The notes beneath the pieces are model-generated. The model made no database searches and was not told where the DNA came from. It saw nothing but the letters and a program-made list of their open reading frames with translations. The translations under genes were made by a program, and so were the position numbers. Below are positions 27,407 to 37,677 of a DNA stretch of 64,000 nt, piece after piece; positions within the stretch are counted from its first letter, which is position 1, and each line of letters opens with the position of its first letter. This DNA comes from Enterobacter cancerogenus (GTDB lineage Bacteria > Pseudomonadota > Gammaproteobacteria > Enterobacterales > Enterobacteriaceae). The stretch lies in NCBI GenBank assembly GCA_000773965.1, contig JRUP01000006.1:186001-250000 (forward strand), in the 5' to 3' direction.

Positions 27407-27773
27407 ATTAACGCTGGATGATGAGATTAATTAGTGCATCCCGCTGGGAGGTCCAGTCATTCATAAAGAGGATAATTAAGTAAGCAGCCTGAATGTTAGT
27501 TGATTTATATTCTAAGAATCATCATGCGGTGATGGTTTAGCGTATCGCTTATTTCAAAATATTCATAACCCTGTCCTGGCCTTGATGAAAAGCATTAAAC
27601 AGCTTAATTTTGAGAACGATACGCATTGATTATCCGTACAAGCGTAGGTTAATTTCATTGCCCGGAAAAAAAATAGATTCAGCGATCAGTATTCAATCAG
27701 CATCAGCATTTAGTGCGGCATAACGATGACAACCGCGCGCTGGGTATAATGTGTGATAACGAGGGCTGGGACG
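27407..27773. other. Intergenic region
   Basis: 367 bp of AT-rich sequence with no recognised gene or structure. Confidence 0.4.
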
Positions 27774-27995
27774 ATGGAAACACATTGCAGGCATTGCCAG
27801 GCTCAACTCAGCAGGGATGAGTATTTCTGGTTCGATGACGCCTGTCTTCATTGTGAGAGATTTATGCAGATAACGTCAGAAGAGCGCAACCTGTCCGTCA
27901 AATCTCCGCTGTATATCTTCTATGCAATGCATTTTCACACCCGCCGCCTGCGTCATAAATTTTCTGCCTGTTTACGTAACAGCAATATGCTGTGA
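27774..27995 (+). CDS. Small zinc-ribbon-like protein (73 aa)
   Basis: 73 residues from ATG 27774 (GAGGG upstream; a GTG at 27753 is also in frame). Two CxxC pairs, CRHC near the start and CLHC about 25 residues later, form a likely zinc ribbon. The rest (ITSEERNLSVKSPLYIFYAMHF) is helical and basic. Function unknown. Confidence 0.55.
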   Translation: METHCRHCQAQLSRDEYFWFDDACLHCERFMQITSEERNLSVKSPLYIFYAMHFHTRRLRHKFSACLRNSNML

Positions 27996-28126
27996 TCTGC
28001 CAGAGGCAAAGTGTAGCGGAATAATTTTGTCCACCTCAGGACTATAGTGTTAGGGGTGATAAAGGCTATTCAGTACAGGCTCTGTTTTCCCGAAAGCCGG
28101 CTTTAAAGGATGGTTTCTCCTGCATG

Positions 28127-28438
28127 TCATTTTTGAATCAGTATCATCCAGTAAGTCTTGGTCAGTTCCTCAGTATCTGGCGGTAACTGCCCGGGTTTTA
28201 ACGAAGATAAGGCTGTTGTATCCGCCTGTTCAATCACCTGTGAAATTTGCCAGCCGGCTGCCGCAAGAGTGGGGATGGTTCCCGAGATAGTGCTGCCACA
28301 AACAAATGAGGTGTCATCAGAAAGCGCGGCATTTTTATGTGATTGCGGTATTGCCTGTGATCGGCATATGTGAGCTTCGTTTGCGAGGGCCGGGACTGAT
28401 AATAGCCCCAGAAGAAACATTGAGGCAGGGGTTAGCAT
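28127..28438 (-). CDS. Small periplasmic protein with signal peptide
   Basis: 103 residues from ATG 28438 (or GTG 28444 with AAGGA 10 nt upstream). The signal peptide MLTPASMFLLGLLSVPALA ends in a clear ALA cleavage site. The mature protein has two cysteines (HICRS and FVCGS) that could form a disulfide. The open frame continues upstream to 28834 but without signal or protein-like composition. Family not recognised. Confidence 0.65.
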   Translation of the reverse strand: MLTPASMFLLGLLSVPALANEAHICRSQAIPQSHKNAALSDDTSFVCGSTISGTIPTLAAAGWQISQVIEQADTTALSSLKPGQLPPDTEELTKTYWMILIQK

Positions 28439-28797
28439 CTTCACTAAGTGTATTTCCTTACAGAGGCCGCGGCCATTTGTCCTGAGCGGGTAGCGTGCGG
28501 GTTGAGTTTTCAAAGAAAATCTTCGCAGTGCGTAATGAAGCATAGCCCTGAATAGCAAATCCCATGTACTCATAGATTCAAAATGCAGTGATAAAGACAC
28601 GATCATTATTGAAGGTTTTTTTCCTGACAACCGTTTATCGATGCCTGTCCTGAGCAACCGGGATAGGTTCCACTGCTGCCCGTTCACAGGGAAATGTGCA
28701 AGGAGCATGATGTTCAGAGGTGAAGGTGGTTTATGAGTAGTTAGTTTAAATCTCTCTCCCGAAACGCCGAACCAACTGGTTACAGCGTTTGAGGATG
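28439..28797. other. Intergenic region
   Basis: 359 bp between two minus-strand small genes. An open frame crosses it in phase with the periplasmic protein but looks non-coding. Nothing else seen. Confidence 0.35.
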
Positions 28798-29088
28798 TTA
28801 TGACAGATTCACACTCCGGAGACCAGACCAGCATCTTTCCGCTGAACGTGTGACTAAAACAGAGGGCTCCAGGCTAAAATTGCCCACCAGCGTCGCGACC
28901 CGATCGGTTAAGCTTCGAATGCTATCAGTACCCACATAAACGAACTCATTGGCGGGTAAGGCATACGTTCGCCCTTTTTCACATACCACGCTTCGGGAAA
29001 AACCATTCTCCAGCATGGTGTAAAACAGTTCAATCTGCTTACTGGCCGTCGGCTCTTTGAGCTCGACCCGGATTGTATAGCTAGCCAT
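28798..29088 (-). CDS. Small hypothetical protein, DUF2622-like
   Basis: 96 residues from ATG 29088, with GAGGT 7 nt before it. It starts MASYTIRVELKEPTASKQIE and has GRTYALPANEFVYVGTDSIR, a beta-rich N-terminus like small enterobacterial stress proteins of the DUF2622 type. That assignment is from memory and uncertain. Confidence 0.6.
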   Translation of the reverse strand: MASYTIRVELKEPTASKQIELFYTMLENGFSRSVVCEKGRTYALPANEFVYVGTDSIRSLTDRVATLVGNFSLEPSVLVTRSAERCWSGLRSVNLS

Positions 29089-29541
29089 AACCGCACCTCA
29101 CTTAAGTTAAAATTTAAGTTTACTTAATATTTTAAGTAGATGCCCTGGATTTGCTGCTTTAGGATAATTCCCAGGAGAGTCGAATGACATGCTGGTATTC
29201 GTAACGCCATGAAAAAATTAATTTATAGATTTTAAACGTAATCTACAGATATCAGTAAATTTGATCCTGAGACCGGATATTCGCTTCGTTTTAACAGGGA
29301 TCGGTTCTGGAAAGCATTCATAAATTCAGTTTGCTCTACTTCAGGGCAGCAAGTATTCATCGGTACATCGTTATTTCAATGTTCAGCATCTGGTTCAGGG
29401 CCATTTTATATTAAAAAATTCTACCAATCGCACTGAATAACCGCAGCGCTAATTAATATTCACAAAAACTTCATCAGGGTCAGCATGCTGCTATATAAGG
29501 GATTAGCAGTGCTCCCGTTTATTCCGGATAGTCTGAAGTGG
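29089..29541. other. Intergenic region
   Basis: About 450 bp, AT-rich, divergent between the gene at 28798 and the small ORF at 29542. No gene recognised. Confidence 0.4.
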
Positions 29542-29634
29542 ATGGAAAACTTTATGTTTGCTAATATTTCAATGAGTGCAGAAATGGTGTATTCAGAAAT
29601 ATCGATTTTCCCTGGTGTTGGTCATAAAGTATGA
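29542..29634 (+). CDS. Candidate 30-residue peptide followed by a terminator
   Basis: ATG 29542 encodes 30 residues (MENFMFANISMSAEMVYSEI, then SIFPGVGHKV) and stops 2 nt before a strong terminator. The ribosome site is poor. It may be a small protein or the end of a small RNA. Confidence 0.3.
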   Translation: MENFMFANISMSAEMVYSEISIFPGVGHKV

Positions 29635-29636
29635 CG

Positions 29637-29658
29637 CCCGCTTCGGCGGGATTTTTTT
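29637..29658 (+). terminator. Strong intrinsic terminator with TTCG loop
   Basis: CCCGC-TTCG-GCGGG followed by A and seven Ts. A plus-strand transcript must end here; the only candidate is the small ORF at 29542 or an unannotated small RNA. Confidence 0.85.
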
Positions 29659-29810
29659 CTTTAAACCCTGCACGTTTCATCTTCACAAATTCCCCCCCCC
29701 TCAGCCCCTGGCGTTTAACTTGCTGGGTGAAGTACCGACATGATGCTTGGAGCGAGAGGCGTTCTGGCTACAGTAAATACCCCGATGTTTATCGGTTATG
29801 AGTGTGAGGT

Positions 29811-29849
29811 AAAAAATACCCGCTCTGGGCGGGCGTAATTCGTTACAGA
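29811..29849 (-). terminator. Minus-strand terminator with conserved leader (copy 1)
   Basis: On the minus strand, TGTAACGAATTACGCCCGCC runs into a hairpin (29819-29833) and a T-run (29811-29816). The sequence before the hairpin is shared with the terminator at 44558-44598. Confidence 0.7.
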
Positions 29850-29984
29850 GAGTATTCTCCCTGCTGATTCCGACAGGGATGTGTCGAAATCGTTCAGGAA
29901 ACGTTCGTAATGCTGGAGTTAGGAACAGGCTGACCAGTCCGGCAGTTGGTTGGCTGGATAATAATGAGCGAGTTACACCGGTGT

Positions 29985-30317
29985 TCAGTGGGCGCCGGAC
30001 TTGGAAAGGACATTAATGATCAGCACGCCGATACAAATAAACGCCATGCCTATTATCGCGGGAAGATCGAGTTTCTGCCCGCTCACGAGCCATCCGACCA
30101 GACTGATGAGCACAATGCCGGCGCCGGACCAGATTGCATAGGCAACGCCAGTGGGAATGTGTGCCAGCGTTTGTGAGAGCATATAGAACGCAGCAAAGTA
30201 GCAGATCAGAGTGGCAAGGGAAGGCCACAGACGGGTGAACCCTTCGGAATATTTCATAAATGTGGTGCCAATGACCTCGGCCACAATGGCAATTCCCAGA
30301 AACAAATACGTATTCAT
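29985..30317 (-). CDS. emrE: SMR-family multidrug efflux transporter (EmrE/QacE type)
   Basis: 110 residues, four membrane helices, the standard SMR size. The essential Glu14 is in AIVAEVIGTTFMK and Trp63 in YAIWSGAGIV, matching EmrE numbering. These dimers exchange protons for lipophilic cations such as quaternary ammonium compounds at the inner membrane. No partner SMR gene is adjacent, consistent with an EmrE-type homodimer rather than a paired SMR. Confidence 0.92.
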   Translation of the reverse strand: MNTYLFLGIAIVAEVIGTTFMKYSEGFTRLWPSLATLICYFAAFYMLSQTLAHIPTGVAYAIWSGAGIVLISLVGWLVSGQKLDLPAIIGMAFICIGVLIINVLSKSGAH

Positions 30318-30638
30318 TTCATTCTCTTAGACAGAATATTAAATGATCAGTCTAACACACTGAATTTACGATGCGGCAAACCATGCAGAGACGCAGTCAG
30401 TGGATAAGCCGGTAATGGAACTGTGCAGATCCCTTCAGATCGTTCGGGGCTTAAACGAATATCCAGTGACTACCCGGTGAAAGCCACTCCGCGCACTTCC
30501 CTCCAGGCTGGCTACTCAGATCCTTTCAGATACAGAGAAACACAATCACTACAAAGCTGTAGAATAAAGTGATGCGCTTGACACACATTCTCAGCGTCTA
30601 TGCTTAAGGTTTGCATGATCAAAGAGGGAAAAACCACG
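30318..30638. other. Divergent intergenic region
   Basis: 321 bp between emrE and the TPP enzyme gene. A TTGACA near 30578 may be the -35 for the plus-strand gene. Nothing else identified. Confidence 0.4.
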
Positions 30639-32420
30639 ATGAGCATGAAGACCAGCGATTTTTTCGTTCAGAGACTGAAGGAGTGGGGTGTCACCCGTAT
30701 CTATGGCTACCCTGGCGATGGCATCAACGGCGTGCTGGGTGCGATACAGCGCGCGAATGAGAAAGGGGAAGGCATTGAATTTATTCAGGTGCGCCATGAA
30801 GAAATGGCGGCCTTCATGGCGGCGGGTCATGCAAAATTTACCGGTGAACTGGGCGTTTGCCTTTCAACCGGCGGGCCAGGTGCTACGCATCTCCTGACCG
30901 GGCTTTACGATGCGAAAATGGATCATGCGCCGGTGCTGGCCATTGCCGGACAGGCCGAGGCAACGGCGAGAGGCGCAAGCTATCAGCAGGAAATGAACCT
31001 GGATCGCGTGTTTGCGGATGTGGCGAATTTTGTGCAGGAAGCGGCCGCACCGGCTCAGGTTCGACATCTCGTCGATCGTGGCGTGCGTATCGCCAAAGCG
31101 CAGAACGGCGTTGCCGTGCTGATCATCCCAAAAGATATTCAGGATGAAGAGTGGCAGTCACCGCCACATCTGCACGGGTTTACCCATTCAGGCAGTGGCT
31201 ATTATCGCCCCAAAATTATCCCCTATGAAGCCGATTTGCAGCGCGCAGCCGATGTACTCAATGCGGGTAGTAAAGTGGCAATCCTGATTGGCTCTGGCGC
31301 ACGCGGCGCGGCGGTTGAAGTCGTGCAGGCGGCAAATCAACTTGGAGCAGGCGTCGCCAAAGCGTTACTGGGCAAAGATGTGCTCCCCGATGACGCCCCA
31401 TTTGTGACCGGCTCGATAGGTCTGCTGGGCACTAAACCTTCCTGGGAGTTGATGCAGAACTGCGACACGCTGCTGATGATTGGCAGCGGTTTTCCCTGGA
31501 CGGAGTTCCTGCCAAAAGAGGGGCAGGCACGTGCCGTGCAAATCGATATCGACCCGGCCATGCTCGGCTTACGCTATCCCTGTGAGGTGAATCTTCATGG
31601 TGATGCAGCTGAAACCCTGCGAGCACTGCTGCCATTACTGGATCACAAAGAGGATCGCAGCTGGCAGGAAGAGATTGCGGTGCAGGTTCAGGACTGGTGG
31701 AAGCAGATGGAAGAGCGAGCGCTGGCACCAGCCAATCCCGTCAATCCCCAGCGGGTGGTATGGGAGATGTCTCCGCAGCTGCCGGATAACGCTATCGTCA
31801 CTTCTGATTCCGGTTCCTGTGCAAACTGGTTTGCGCGCGATTATCGCGTGAAGCAGGGACAACGCGCCACGCTGTCAGGCGGGCTGGCCTGCATGGGCGC
31901 AGCCGTTCCTTATGCGATCGCGGCCAAGTTTGCGCATCCTGAACGCCCGGTTGTCGCGCTGGTGGGTGATGGCGCCATGCAGATGAACAACATGGCAGAG
32001 CTGATTACCATCCAGAAATACTGGCAGCAGTGGGCGGATGGCCGTTTGATTGTCTGTGTGTTCAACAATCAGGACCTGAACCAGGTGACATGGGAGCAAC
32101 GCGTGATGGAGGGCAATCCCCGCTTCGAAGCCACGCAGCAACTGCCTGATGTGAAGTACGCGGAGTTTGCTGAGTCACTGGGGCTGGTGGGTATTTATTT
32201 AGACAACCCGGAACAGCTGGCCAGCGCCTGGCAACGTGCGCTCAGCGCAGATCGTCCCGTATTGCTGGAGGTCAAAACTGACCCGGAAGTGGCTCCGCTC
32301 CCACCGCATATCACCTTAAAACAGGCCAAAGCCTTTATGTCATCGATGGCGAAAGGTGATCATGGCGTGTCACAAGTTCTGAAAGACACGGCCGGCCAGC
32401 TGTTTTCTAAAAAAAGTTAA
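30639..32420 (+). CDS. Thiamine-pyrophosphate enzyme, PoxB-like
   Basis: 593 residues from ATG 30639 (AGAGGGA upstream; ATG 30600 is less likely). It has the three-domain TPP layout: N-terminal PYR domain with the catalytic Glu in QVRHEEMAAFMAAGHAK, a central Rossmann domain (AILIGSGARGAAVE), and a C-terminal PP domain with the TPP/Mg motif VGDGAMQMNNMAE...FNNQDLNQ. Relatives include pyruvate oxidase PoxB, but this is a distinct group often annotated 'TPP-requiring protein'. It precedes phosphoketolase by 90 bp, so both may feed acetyl phosphate or acetate metabolism. Confidence 0.85.
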   Translation: MSMKTSDFFVQRLKEWGVTRIYGYPGDGINGVLGAIQRANEKGEGIEFIQVRHEEMAAFMAAGHAKFTGELGVCLSTGGPGATHLLTGLYDAKMDHAPVLAIAGQAEATARGASYQQEMNLDRVFADVANFVQEAAAPAQVRHLVDRGVRIAKAQNGVAVLIIPKDIQDEEWQSPPHLHGFTHSGSGYYRPKIIPYEADLQRAADVLNAGSKVAILIGSGARGAAVEVVQAANQLGAGVAKALLGKDVLPDDAPFVTGSIGLLGTKPSWELMQNCDTLLMIGSGFPWTEFLPKEGQARAVQIDIDPAMLGLRYPCEVNLHGDAAETLRALLPLLDHKEDRSWQEEIAVQVQDWWKQMEERALAPANPVNPQRVVWEMSPQLPDNAIVTSDSGSCANWFARDYRVKQGQRATLSGGLACMGAAVPYAIAAKFAHPERPVVALVGDGAMQMNNMAELITIQKYWQQWADGRLIVCVFNNQDLNQVTWEQRVMEGNPRFEATQQLPDVKYAEFAESLGLVGIYLDNPEQLASAWQRALSADRPVLLEVKTDPEVAPLPPHITLKQAKAFMSSMAKGDHGVSQVLKDTAGQLFSKKS

Positions 32421-32510
32421 CAATCGTGTGGTTTAAGCATCCGGATTCGCCAGGGATCAAAACCCTGCTGGCGGATGCACATTCACGAACGTAACATCGG
32501 AGGAACAGGT

Positions 32511-34862
32511 ATGACAACAGTCACCGGGGCCAATGAACTTGCTCTTATAGACAGATACTGGCGCGCAGCTAATTACCTCTCTGTGGGGCAAATCTATCTC
32601 ATGGAAAATCCGCTTCTGCGGGAACCACTAAAGCCAGAACATATCAAACCTCGTTTACTGGGGCACTGGGGAACCACGCCGGGCCTTAACTTCATCTACG
32701 CTCATCTCAACCGTATTATTCGTCACCGCGACCGTGATCTCCTTTACGTCTGCGGGCCCGGGCATGGCGGTCCTGGCATGGTGGCTAACAGCTGGCTGGA
32801 AGGCAGCTATAGCGAAATTTATCCTCACGTCAGTGAAGACGAGGAGGGAATGCAGAGGCTGTTCAAACAGTTTTCTTTCCCGGGCGGGATACCGAGCCAC
32901 GCTGCCCCTGAAACGCCTGGGTCGATTAATGAAGGGGGCGAACTTGGCTATTCGCTGTCGCATGCGTTTGGCGCGGCCTTCGATAATCCTGAACTGGTGG
33001 TGCCCTGCGTCATCGGTGACGGTGAAGCGGAGACGGGGCCACTGGCTGCCAGCTGGCACGGGATTAAATTTCTGAACGCCCAACGAGATGGGGCGGTGCT
33101 GCCAATTCTCCATCTCAACGGTTATAAAATCGCAAACCCTACGTTGCTGGGACGCAGCAGTGATGAAGATCTTCAGCAGCTGTTTGGTGGCTATGGATAT
33201 ACCCCGCTATTTGTCAGCGGCCATGAGCCGATTGCCATGCATCAGCAGATGGCCACCGCGCTGGACACGGCATTTGATAACATCGCTGAAATCCAGCAGC
33301 AGGCGCGCAGCGGCAATACAACGGATGCTGTGCCACGCTGGCCCATGATTATTCTGCGCAGCCCGAAAGGATGGACCGGCCCGCGAGAGGTGGATGGCAA
33401 AAAGGTGGAGGGATTCTGGCGCGCCCACCAGGTACCGGTTTCCGGTTGCCGTGAGGATGACGGCCATCGCCAGATCCTTGAACAATGGATGCGCAGCTAT
33501 CAGCCGCAGGAACTGTTTGACCCGAGTGGAACCCTTGCCCCTGAACTGCGCGCGCTGGCCCCGAAGGGTAATAAGCGTATGGGCGCAACGCCCTATGCCA
33601 ACGGGGGAAGGCTGCGCTGTGAACTGATTACGCCCGATATTCACGACTTTGCGCTGGAGACGGGTCAGCCCGGCAGCACACAGGGGCAGGCCACCGAACA
33701 GTTTGGTCGTTACCTGAGTGCAATCTTCCAAAAGAATCTTAATAACTTCAGGCTGTTTGGCCCGGATGAAACGGCATCCAACCGTCTTTCACCCGTGTTT
33801 GACGTCACCTCGCGCACCTGGATGGAACCCATCAAGGATTACGACGAACAGCTGGCCCGGGACGGCCGTGTCATGGAGATCCTTAGTGAACATCAGTGTC
33901 AGGGCTGGCTGGAGGGCTATCTGCTTACAGGGCGTCACGGCCTGTTTAACTGCTATGAAGCCTTTATTCATATTGTCGATTCGATGTTTAACCAGCACGC
34001 TAAATGGCTGAAGGTCACCCGCAAGCTGGGCTGGCGAAAGCCCATCTCCTCGCTGAATTATCTGCTGTCGTCCCATGTCTGGCGGCAGGACCACAATGGC
34101 TACAGCCATCAGGACCCGGGATTTATTGATCATGTTGCGAACAAGAAAGCCGACATCGTGCGTATATACCTGCCACCCGATGCCAACACGCTGCTGTGGG
34201 TCGGGGACCACTGTCTGCGTACATGGGATCGGATCAATGTCATTGTTGCAGGTAAACAACCTTCACCCCAGTGGCTGGATATGGAAAGCGCCATTGCTCA
34301 CTGTGAGGCAGGCATGGGCATATGGAACTGGGCAAGCTGTGAGGGTGAACCAGACGTTGTTATGGCCTGTGCGGGGGACGTGCCTACCATGGAAACCCTG
34401 GCGGCAGTCGATTTGCTAAAGGGCTATCTGCCGGAATTGCGTATCAGGGTCGTCAATGTAGTGGATTTGCTGGCGCTGCAGACGCAGGACCAGCATCCGC
34501 ATGGCAAAGCCGAAGAAGAGTTCGATGCCCTTTTCACCACGAATAAACCCGTCATCTTTGCCTTCCATGGTTATCCAAGTCTGGTGCATCGCCTGACCTA
34601 TCAGAGAAACAATCACGGCAACTTCCATGTTCATGGCTTCAATGAAGAGGGTACCACTACCACACCATTCGATATGACTGTGCTGAATGAGCTAGACCGC
34701 TATCATCTTGCACAGGCTGCCATTTTGCATGTGCCGGGCTTAGCTGAGCGTCATCCGGAACTCCTCGATGATCTGCAGGAGCGAATCGCTGAGCACCATC
34801 GTTATGTCAGAGAGCATGGCGAGGATGTGCCTGAAGTGCGTGACTGGGTTTGGGGCGGATAA
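32511..34862 (+). CDS. xfp: Phosphoketolase
   Basis: 783 residues from ATG 32511 (GGAGG 7 nt before it). Phosphoketolase signatures are seen throughout: [61 protein letters not shown], the TPP motif [11 protein letters not shown], and [19 protein letters not shown]. It cleaves xylulose-5-phosphate (and often fructose-6-phosphate) with phosphate to acetyl phosphate, in the cytoplasm. Unusual but not unique in enterobacteria. Probably co-transcribed with the TPP enzyme upstream. Confidence 0.93.
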   Translation: MTTVTGANELALIDRYWRAANYLSVGQIYLMENPLLREPLKPEHIKPRLLGHWGTTPGLNFIYAHLNRIIRHRDRDLLYVCGPGHGGPGMVANSWLEGSYSEIYPHVSEDEEGMQRLFKQFSFPGGIPSHAAPETPGSINEGGELGYSLSHAFGAAFDNPELVVPCVIGDGEAETGPLAASWHGIKFLNAQRDGAVLPILHLNGYKIANPTLLGRSSDEDLQQLFGGYGYTPLFVSGHEPIAMHQQMATALDTAFDNIAEIQQQARSGNTTDAVPRWPMIILRSPKGWTGPREVDGKKVEGFWRAHQVPVSGCREDDGHRQILEQWMRSYQPQELFDPSGTLAPELRALAPKGNKRMGATPYANGGRLRCELITPDIHDFALETGQPGSTQGQATEQFGRYLSAIFQKNLNNFRLFGPDETASNRLSPVFDVTSRTWMEPIKDYDEQLARDGRVMEILSEHQCQGWLEGYLLTGRHGLFNCYEAFIHIVDSMFNQHAKWLKVTRKLGWRKPISSLNYLLSSHVWRQDHNGYSHQDPGFIDHVANKKADIVRIYLPPDANTLLWVGDHCLRTWDRINVIVAGKQPSPQWLDMESAIAHCEAGMGIWNWASCEGEPDVVMACAGDVPTMETLAAVDLLKGYLPELRIRVVNVVDLLALQTQDQHPHGKAEEEFDALFTTNKPVIFAFHGYPSLVHRLTYQRNNHGNFHVHGFNEEGTTTTPFDMTVLNELDRYHLAQAAILHVPGLAERHPELLDDLQERIAEHHRYVREHGEDVPEVRDWVWGG

Positions 34863-34895
34863 AGTCGTTTACACAGGTGTATTGGGCGAAATGAA

Positions 34896-34919
34896 AGCGG
34901 GTATGTGTTTACCCGCTTC
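34896..34919. terminator. Bidirectional hairpin between xfp and yciE
   Basis: A 9-bp stem (AGCGGGTA core) with loop TGTGTT between convergent genes, flanked by short A/T tracts. Confidence 0.6.
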
Positions 34920-34954
34920 ACTTTAAAGATATGGAAATCATCACGTCAGGGATT

Positions 34955-35470
34955 TCAGCGCTTGGCGTTTGAGTCGGGATCCTCACTCAGCGTCAGGAAC
35001 TGTTCGGTTAACTCTGGCAAATGACTGATCAGCCAGTCAGACATCGCCAGTTCCTGCTCGCATATTTGCTTCAGTACAGGGACACTTGCGGTGTCGCCGA
35101 CGCGCTTGGCCACGCTGATAAGACTGGTGTAGCTCCCCACCTCAGCATTCTCAAAGACATATCCGGCGATGGCACCTTTGATGACCTCCTCATCATTAAA
35201 CATACCGCCAAATGCCTGTCCCATCGCCGCCATCTTTCCCATCACATCTTTTACGCTTGAGTGTGCTATTCCATGCCTGTCCAGAATGCCTTCAAGAAGC
35301 GTCTGCTGCTGACGCGTCTCTTCAATGTGCTGCTCAATGCGCAATTGCAGCTGGGGATAATGTTCAAGTCGTGTTGCCATTTGCTCGAGCATCGTTTTAG
35401 CCTGCTTTTCCATGGCATGCGCGTCACGCAGCCAGTCATGATAATGTGAGAGCGCAGAGGTAGAGGACAT
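34955..35470 (-). CDS. yciE: YciE-like ferritin-fold stress protein (DUF892)
   Basis: 171 residues from ATG 35470 (GGAGA 6 nt upstream). DUF892 four-helix protein: WLRDAHAMEKQAKTML at the start, then EQHIEETRQQQTLLEGIL and a C-terminal EQELAMSDWL, giving the Glu/His positions of a ferritin-like diiron site. It follows yciF by 25 bp and is in the enterobacterial order yciG-yciF-yciE, a unit known to be RpoS-dependent in Salmonella and E. coli. Confidence 0.9.
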   Translation of the reverse strand: MSSTSALSHYHDWLRDAHAMEKQAKTMLEQMATRLEHYPQLQLRIEQHIEETRQQQTLLEGILDRHGIAHSSVKDVMGKMAAMGQAFGGMFNDEEVIKGAIAGYVFENAEVGSYTSLISVAKRVGDTASVPVLKQICEQELAMSDWLISHLPELTEQFLTLSEDPDSNAKR

Positions 35471-35495
35471 AGGAATCTCCAGATGGGGCACCATA

Positions 35496-35969
35496 TCACT
35501 GTCTTTCAGCGATAGATGTCAGCTTTTGATCGGTGTTTTTTTCTTCATCCAGCGTCTCTTTCAGAAGCGTGGCGGCTTCTCCAAGCTGAAGCTTGATGGC
35601 CAGTGCAATCAGCGTGCCGTACGTCGCGATTTCGTAATGTTCCACTTTCTGGGCGGCACCAATGAGGCCTGCATCTCTGACGGGACCGGCTTCAGTCGCT
35701 TCGATCAATTCCTGCGCTTCTTCAACCAGGCCTTCAAGCGCATGGCATTTCATACGCACTATGCGCACTTCCTCATGTGCTTCCACGAGTTGATCGAGAC
35801 GCTCAATCTGACCTTGTGTTTCTTCAAGGTGATGCTGAAAGGCCTCTTTTAGTTTTGGCTCGGATGCTGCACGGATCATTTTTGGCAGGGCGCGGGTGAT
35901 TTGTTTTTCAGCACTGTAAACATCTGACAAGTCGTGAATAAATAAATCAAGAAGGGTTTTTACTTTCAT
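35496..35969 (-). CDS. yciF: YciF ferritin-like stress protein (DUF892)
   Basis: 157 residues. It starts MKVKTLLDLFIHDLSDVYSA with AEKQITRALPKM, the diagnostic YciF opening, followed by HHLEETQGQIERLDQL and KVEHYEIATYGTLIAL, whose Glu/His residues would bind two metals. A dimeric four-helix protein, implicated in osmotic, oxidative and bile stress. Middle gene of the yciGFE unit. Confidence 0.94.
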   Translation of the reverse strand: MKVKTLLDLFIHDLSDVYSAEKQITRALPKMIRAASEPKLKEAFQHHLEETQGQIERLDQLVEAHEEVRIVRMKCHALEGLVEEAQELIEATEAGPVRDAGLIGAAQKVEHYEIATYGTLIALAIKLQLGEAATLLKETLDEEKNTDQKLTSIAERQ

Positions 35970-36118
35970 GGAATACTCTCCGCACTGTAGGTAAACGGAA
36001 AAGCAAAATCCGTCAGAAGGTTAAATGTCGTTTTCGAGGGGGAAATTTAGTAGGTGTATTATTCCTGATATTATTTGGAGCTGTCCCTGCTCCAGATAAT
36101 AAATCCATTTAAAGAGCG

Positions 36119-36286
36119 TCAGGAACCGCGATTACTGCTCTGACCGCCTTTTTTACCCGCCTCGGATGCTCTATCGCGGTCGTTCTTGAAGTTACCGCCG
36201 CTATGCTGGCCGCCTTTTTTACCAGCTTCAGAAGCTTTCTGTTTGTCTTCTGCGAAATTACCTGAACCGCCTCTATGTTGAGTCAT
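36119..36286 (-). CDS. yciG: YciG, KGG-repeat stress protein
   Basis: 55 residues (too short for many gene finders): MTQHRGGSGNFAEDKQKASE, then AGKKGGQHSGGNFKNDRDRA and a second AGKKGGQ. Two KGG (con-10-like) repeats. Intrinsically disordered, very hydrophilic; associated with desiccation and acid stress and with motility in E. coli. It is the first gene of yciG-yciF-yciE and has paralogues at 41264 and 50986. Confidence 0.93.
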   Translation of the reverse strand: MTQHRGGSGNFAEDKQKASEAGKKGGQHSGGNFKNDRDRASEAGKKGGQSSNRGS

Positions 36287-36522
36287 AATAATACCTCTTC
36301 ATGAGTAATAAATAACATGAAACGTACCGGATCATGTGCGAGTTGCGTTATTAATCCTAATCGAGATTCCGACATGTGCAAGCGCGGCGGTATAAATTAT
36401 GTGCCATATGAAATTCATGCCATATTTAGATGGATTAAATTAACTGGCGTGTAGTTTAACCGTAACGACAATTTAATCTTGTACCTGATGCCAATGTCGT
36501 AATTTCTATGTGAGGAAATTTT

Positions 36523-37656
36523 ATGAAGGCAATTGTATATAACGGCCCCTATAACGTAACGGTAAAAAATGTCCCTGATGCTAAAATTGAGCGCCCCGGC
36601 GATGCGTTGATTCGCATTACCACGACGAATATCTGCGGTTCGGATTTGCATATGTATGAAGGACGTACCACTTTCGAAGAAGGACGGATTTTTGGCCATG
36701 AAAACATGGGTGAGGTGATTGAAGTCGGCCAGGGAGTCGAACGCGTTAAAGTGGGTGATCGCGTATGTATGCCCTTCAACGTAGGCTGCGGCTTCTGTGA
36801 AAACTGCGAAAAGGGCCTGACCGGATTTTGTCTTACAGCTAACCCGGGCAGTGCGGGCGCCGCTTATGGTTTCGCTGAAATGGGGCCGTGGGACGGTGGA
36901 CAGGCGGAATTATTGCGGGTTCCTTTTGCTGATTTCAACTGCCTGGTACTCCCAGAGGATGCGGCGGAGAAAGAAGAAGATTACGTCATGCTTTCAGATA
37001 TCTTCCCGACAGGCTGGCATGCCACCGAACTGGCGGGGCTGCGTCCGGGAGAGAGTGTCGCCATTTACGGGGCGGGGCCGGTGGGACTGATGGCCGCGCA
37101 TTCTGCCATCATCAAAGGGGCCTCACAGGTCTTTGTTATTGATACCCATAGCGATCGTCTCACCCTCGCTGAGAAACTCGGTGCCACACCGGTTAATGCT
37201 GCCGGGGATGAAGCCGTACAGAAAATCCTTGAGCTGACTGACGGCAGGGGCACCGACTGCGGTTGTGAATGTGTAGGTTACCAGTGCTGCAATAAACACG
37301 GCCATGAAGACAACAGTACAACTATGAACAGTCTGGTTGCCTCAACCAAGGCGACAGGCGGAATAGGCGTGGTGGGTGTCTTCGTGCCCCAGGATCCTGC
37401 AGCGAAAAGCGACCTGGCAAAAGAGGGTAAAATGCCGTTTGATTTTGGCAGCTTCTGGTTCAAGGGTCAGTCCATCCGCACTGGCCAGGCAAACGTGAAG
37501 GCCTACAACCGGCAGCTCGCACGGCTTATTCACCATGACAAAGCCAGCCCAGGCCGGATTATTTCGCATCGTCTGAGTCTCGATGAGGCTCCTGAAGGCT
37601 ATAAAAATTTTGACAGCCGAACCCCGGGCTGGACGAAAGTTATACTCAAACCCTGA
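36523..37656 (+). CDS. Zinc-dependent alcohol/formaldehyde dehydrogenase (MDR family)
   Basis: 377 residues. Catalytic zinc ligands lie in NICGSDLHMYEGRT and FGHENMG; the structural zinc site is CGFCENCEKGLTGFC; the NAD-binding fold is AIYGAGPVGLMAAHSAIIKG. The CVGYQC and HGHED insert is typical of glutathione-independent formaldehyde dehydrogenases. The enzyme oxidises formaldehyde or other alcohols/aldehydes with NAD+. It precedes an SDR gene; the two often occur beside yciEF-type genes. Confidence 0.9.
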   Translation: MKAIVYNGPYNVTVKNVPDAKIERPGDALIRITTTNICGSDLHMYEGRTTFEEGRIFGHENMGEVIEVGQGVERVKVGDRVCMPFNVGCGFCENCEKGLTGFCLTANPGSAGAAYGFAEMGPWDGGQAELLRVPFADFNCLVLPEDAAEKEEDYVMLSDIFPTGWHATELAGLRPGESVAIYGAGPVGLMAAHSAIIKGASQVFVIDTHSDRLTLAEKLGATPVNAAGDEAVQKILELTDGRGTDCGCECVGYQCCNKHGHEDNSTTMNSLVASTKATGGIGVVGVFVPQDPAAKSDLAKEGKMPFDFGSFWFKGQSIRTGQANVKAYNRQLARLIHHDKASPGRIISHRLSLDEAPEGYKNFDSRTPGWTKVILKP

Positions 37657-37677
37657 ACACAGCACTGCAGGTCCTCA

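Noticed and set aside
30600-30638. Upstream ATG for the TPP enzyme
   Set aside because: The ribosome site AGAGGGA lies between it and ATG 30639, which matches the family start.
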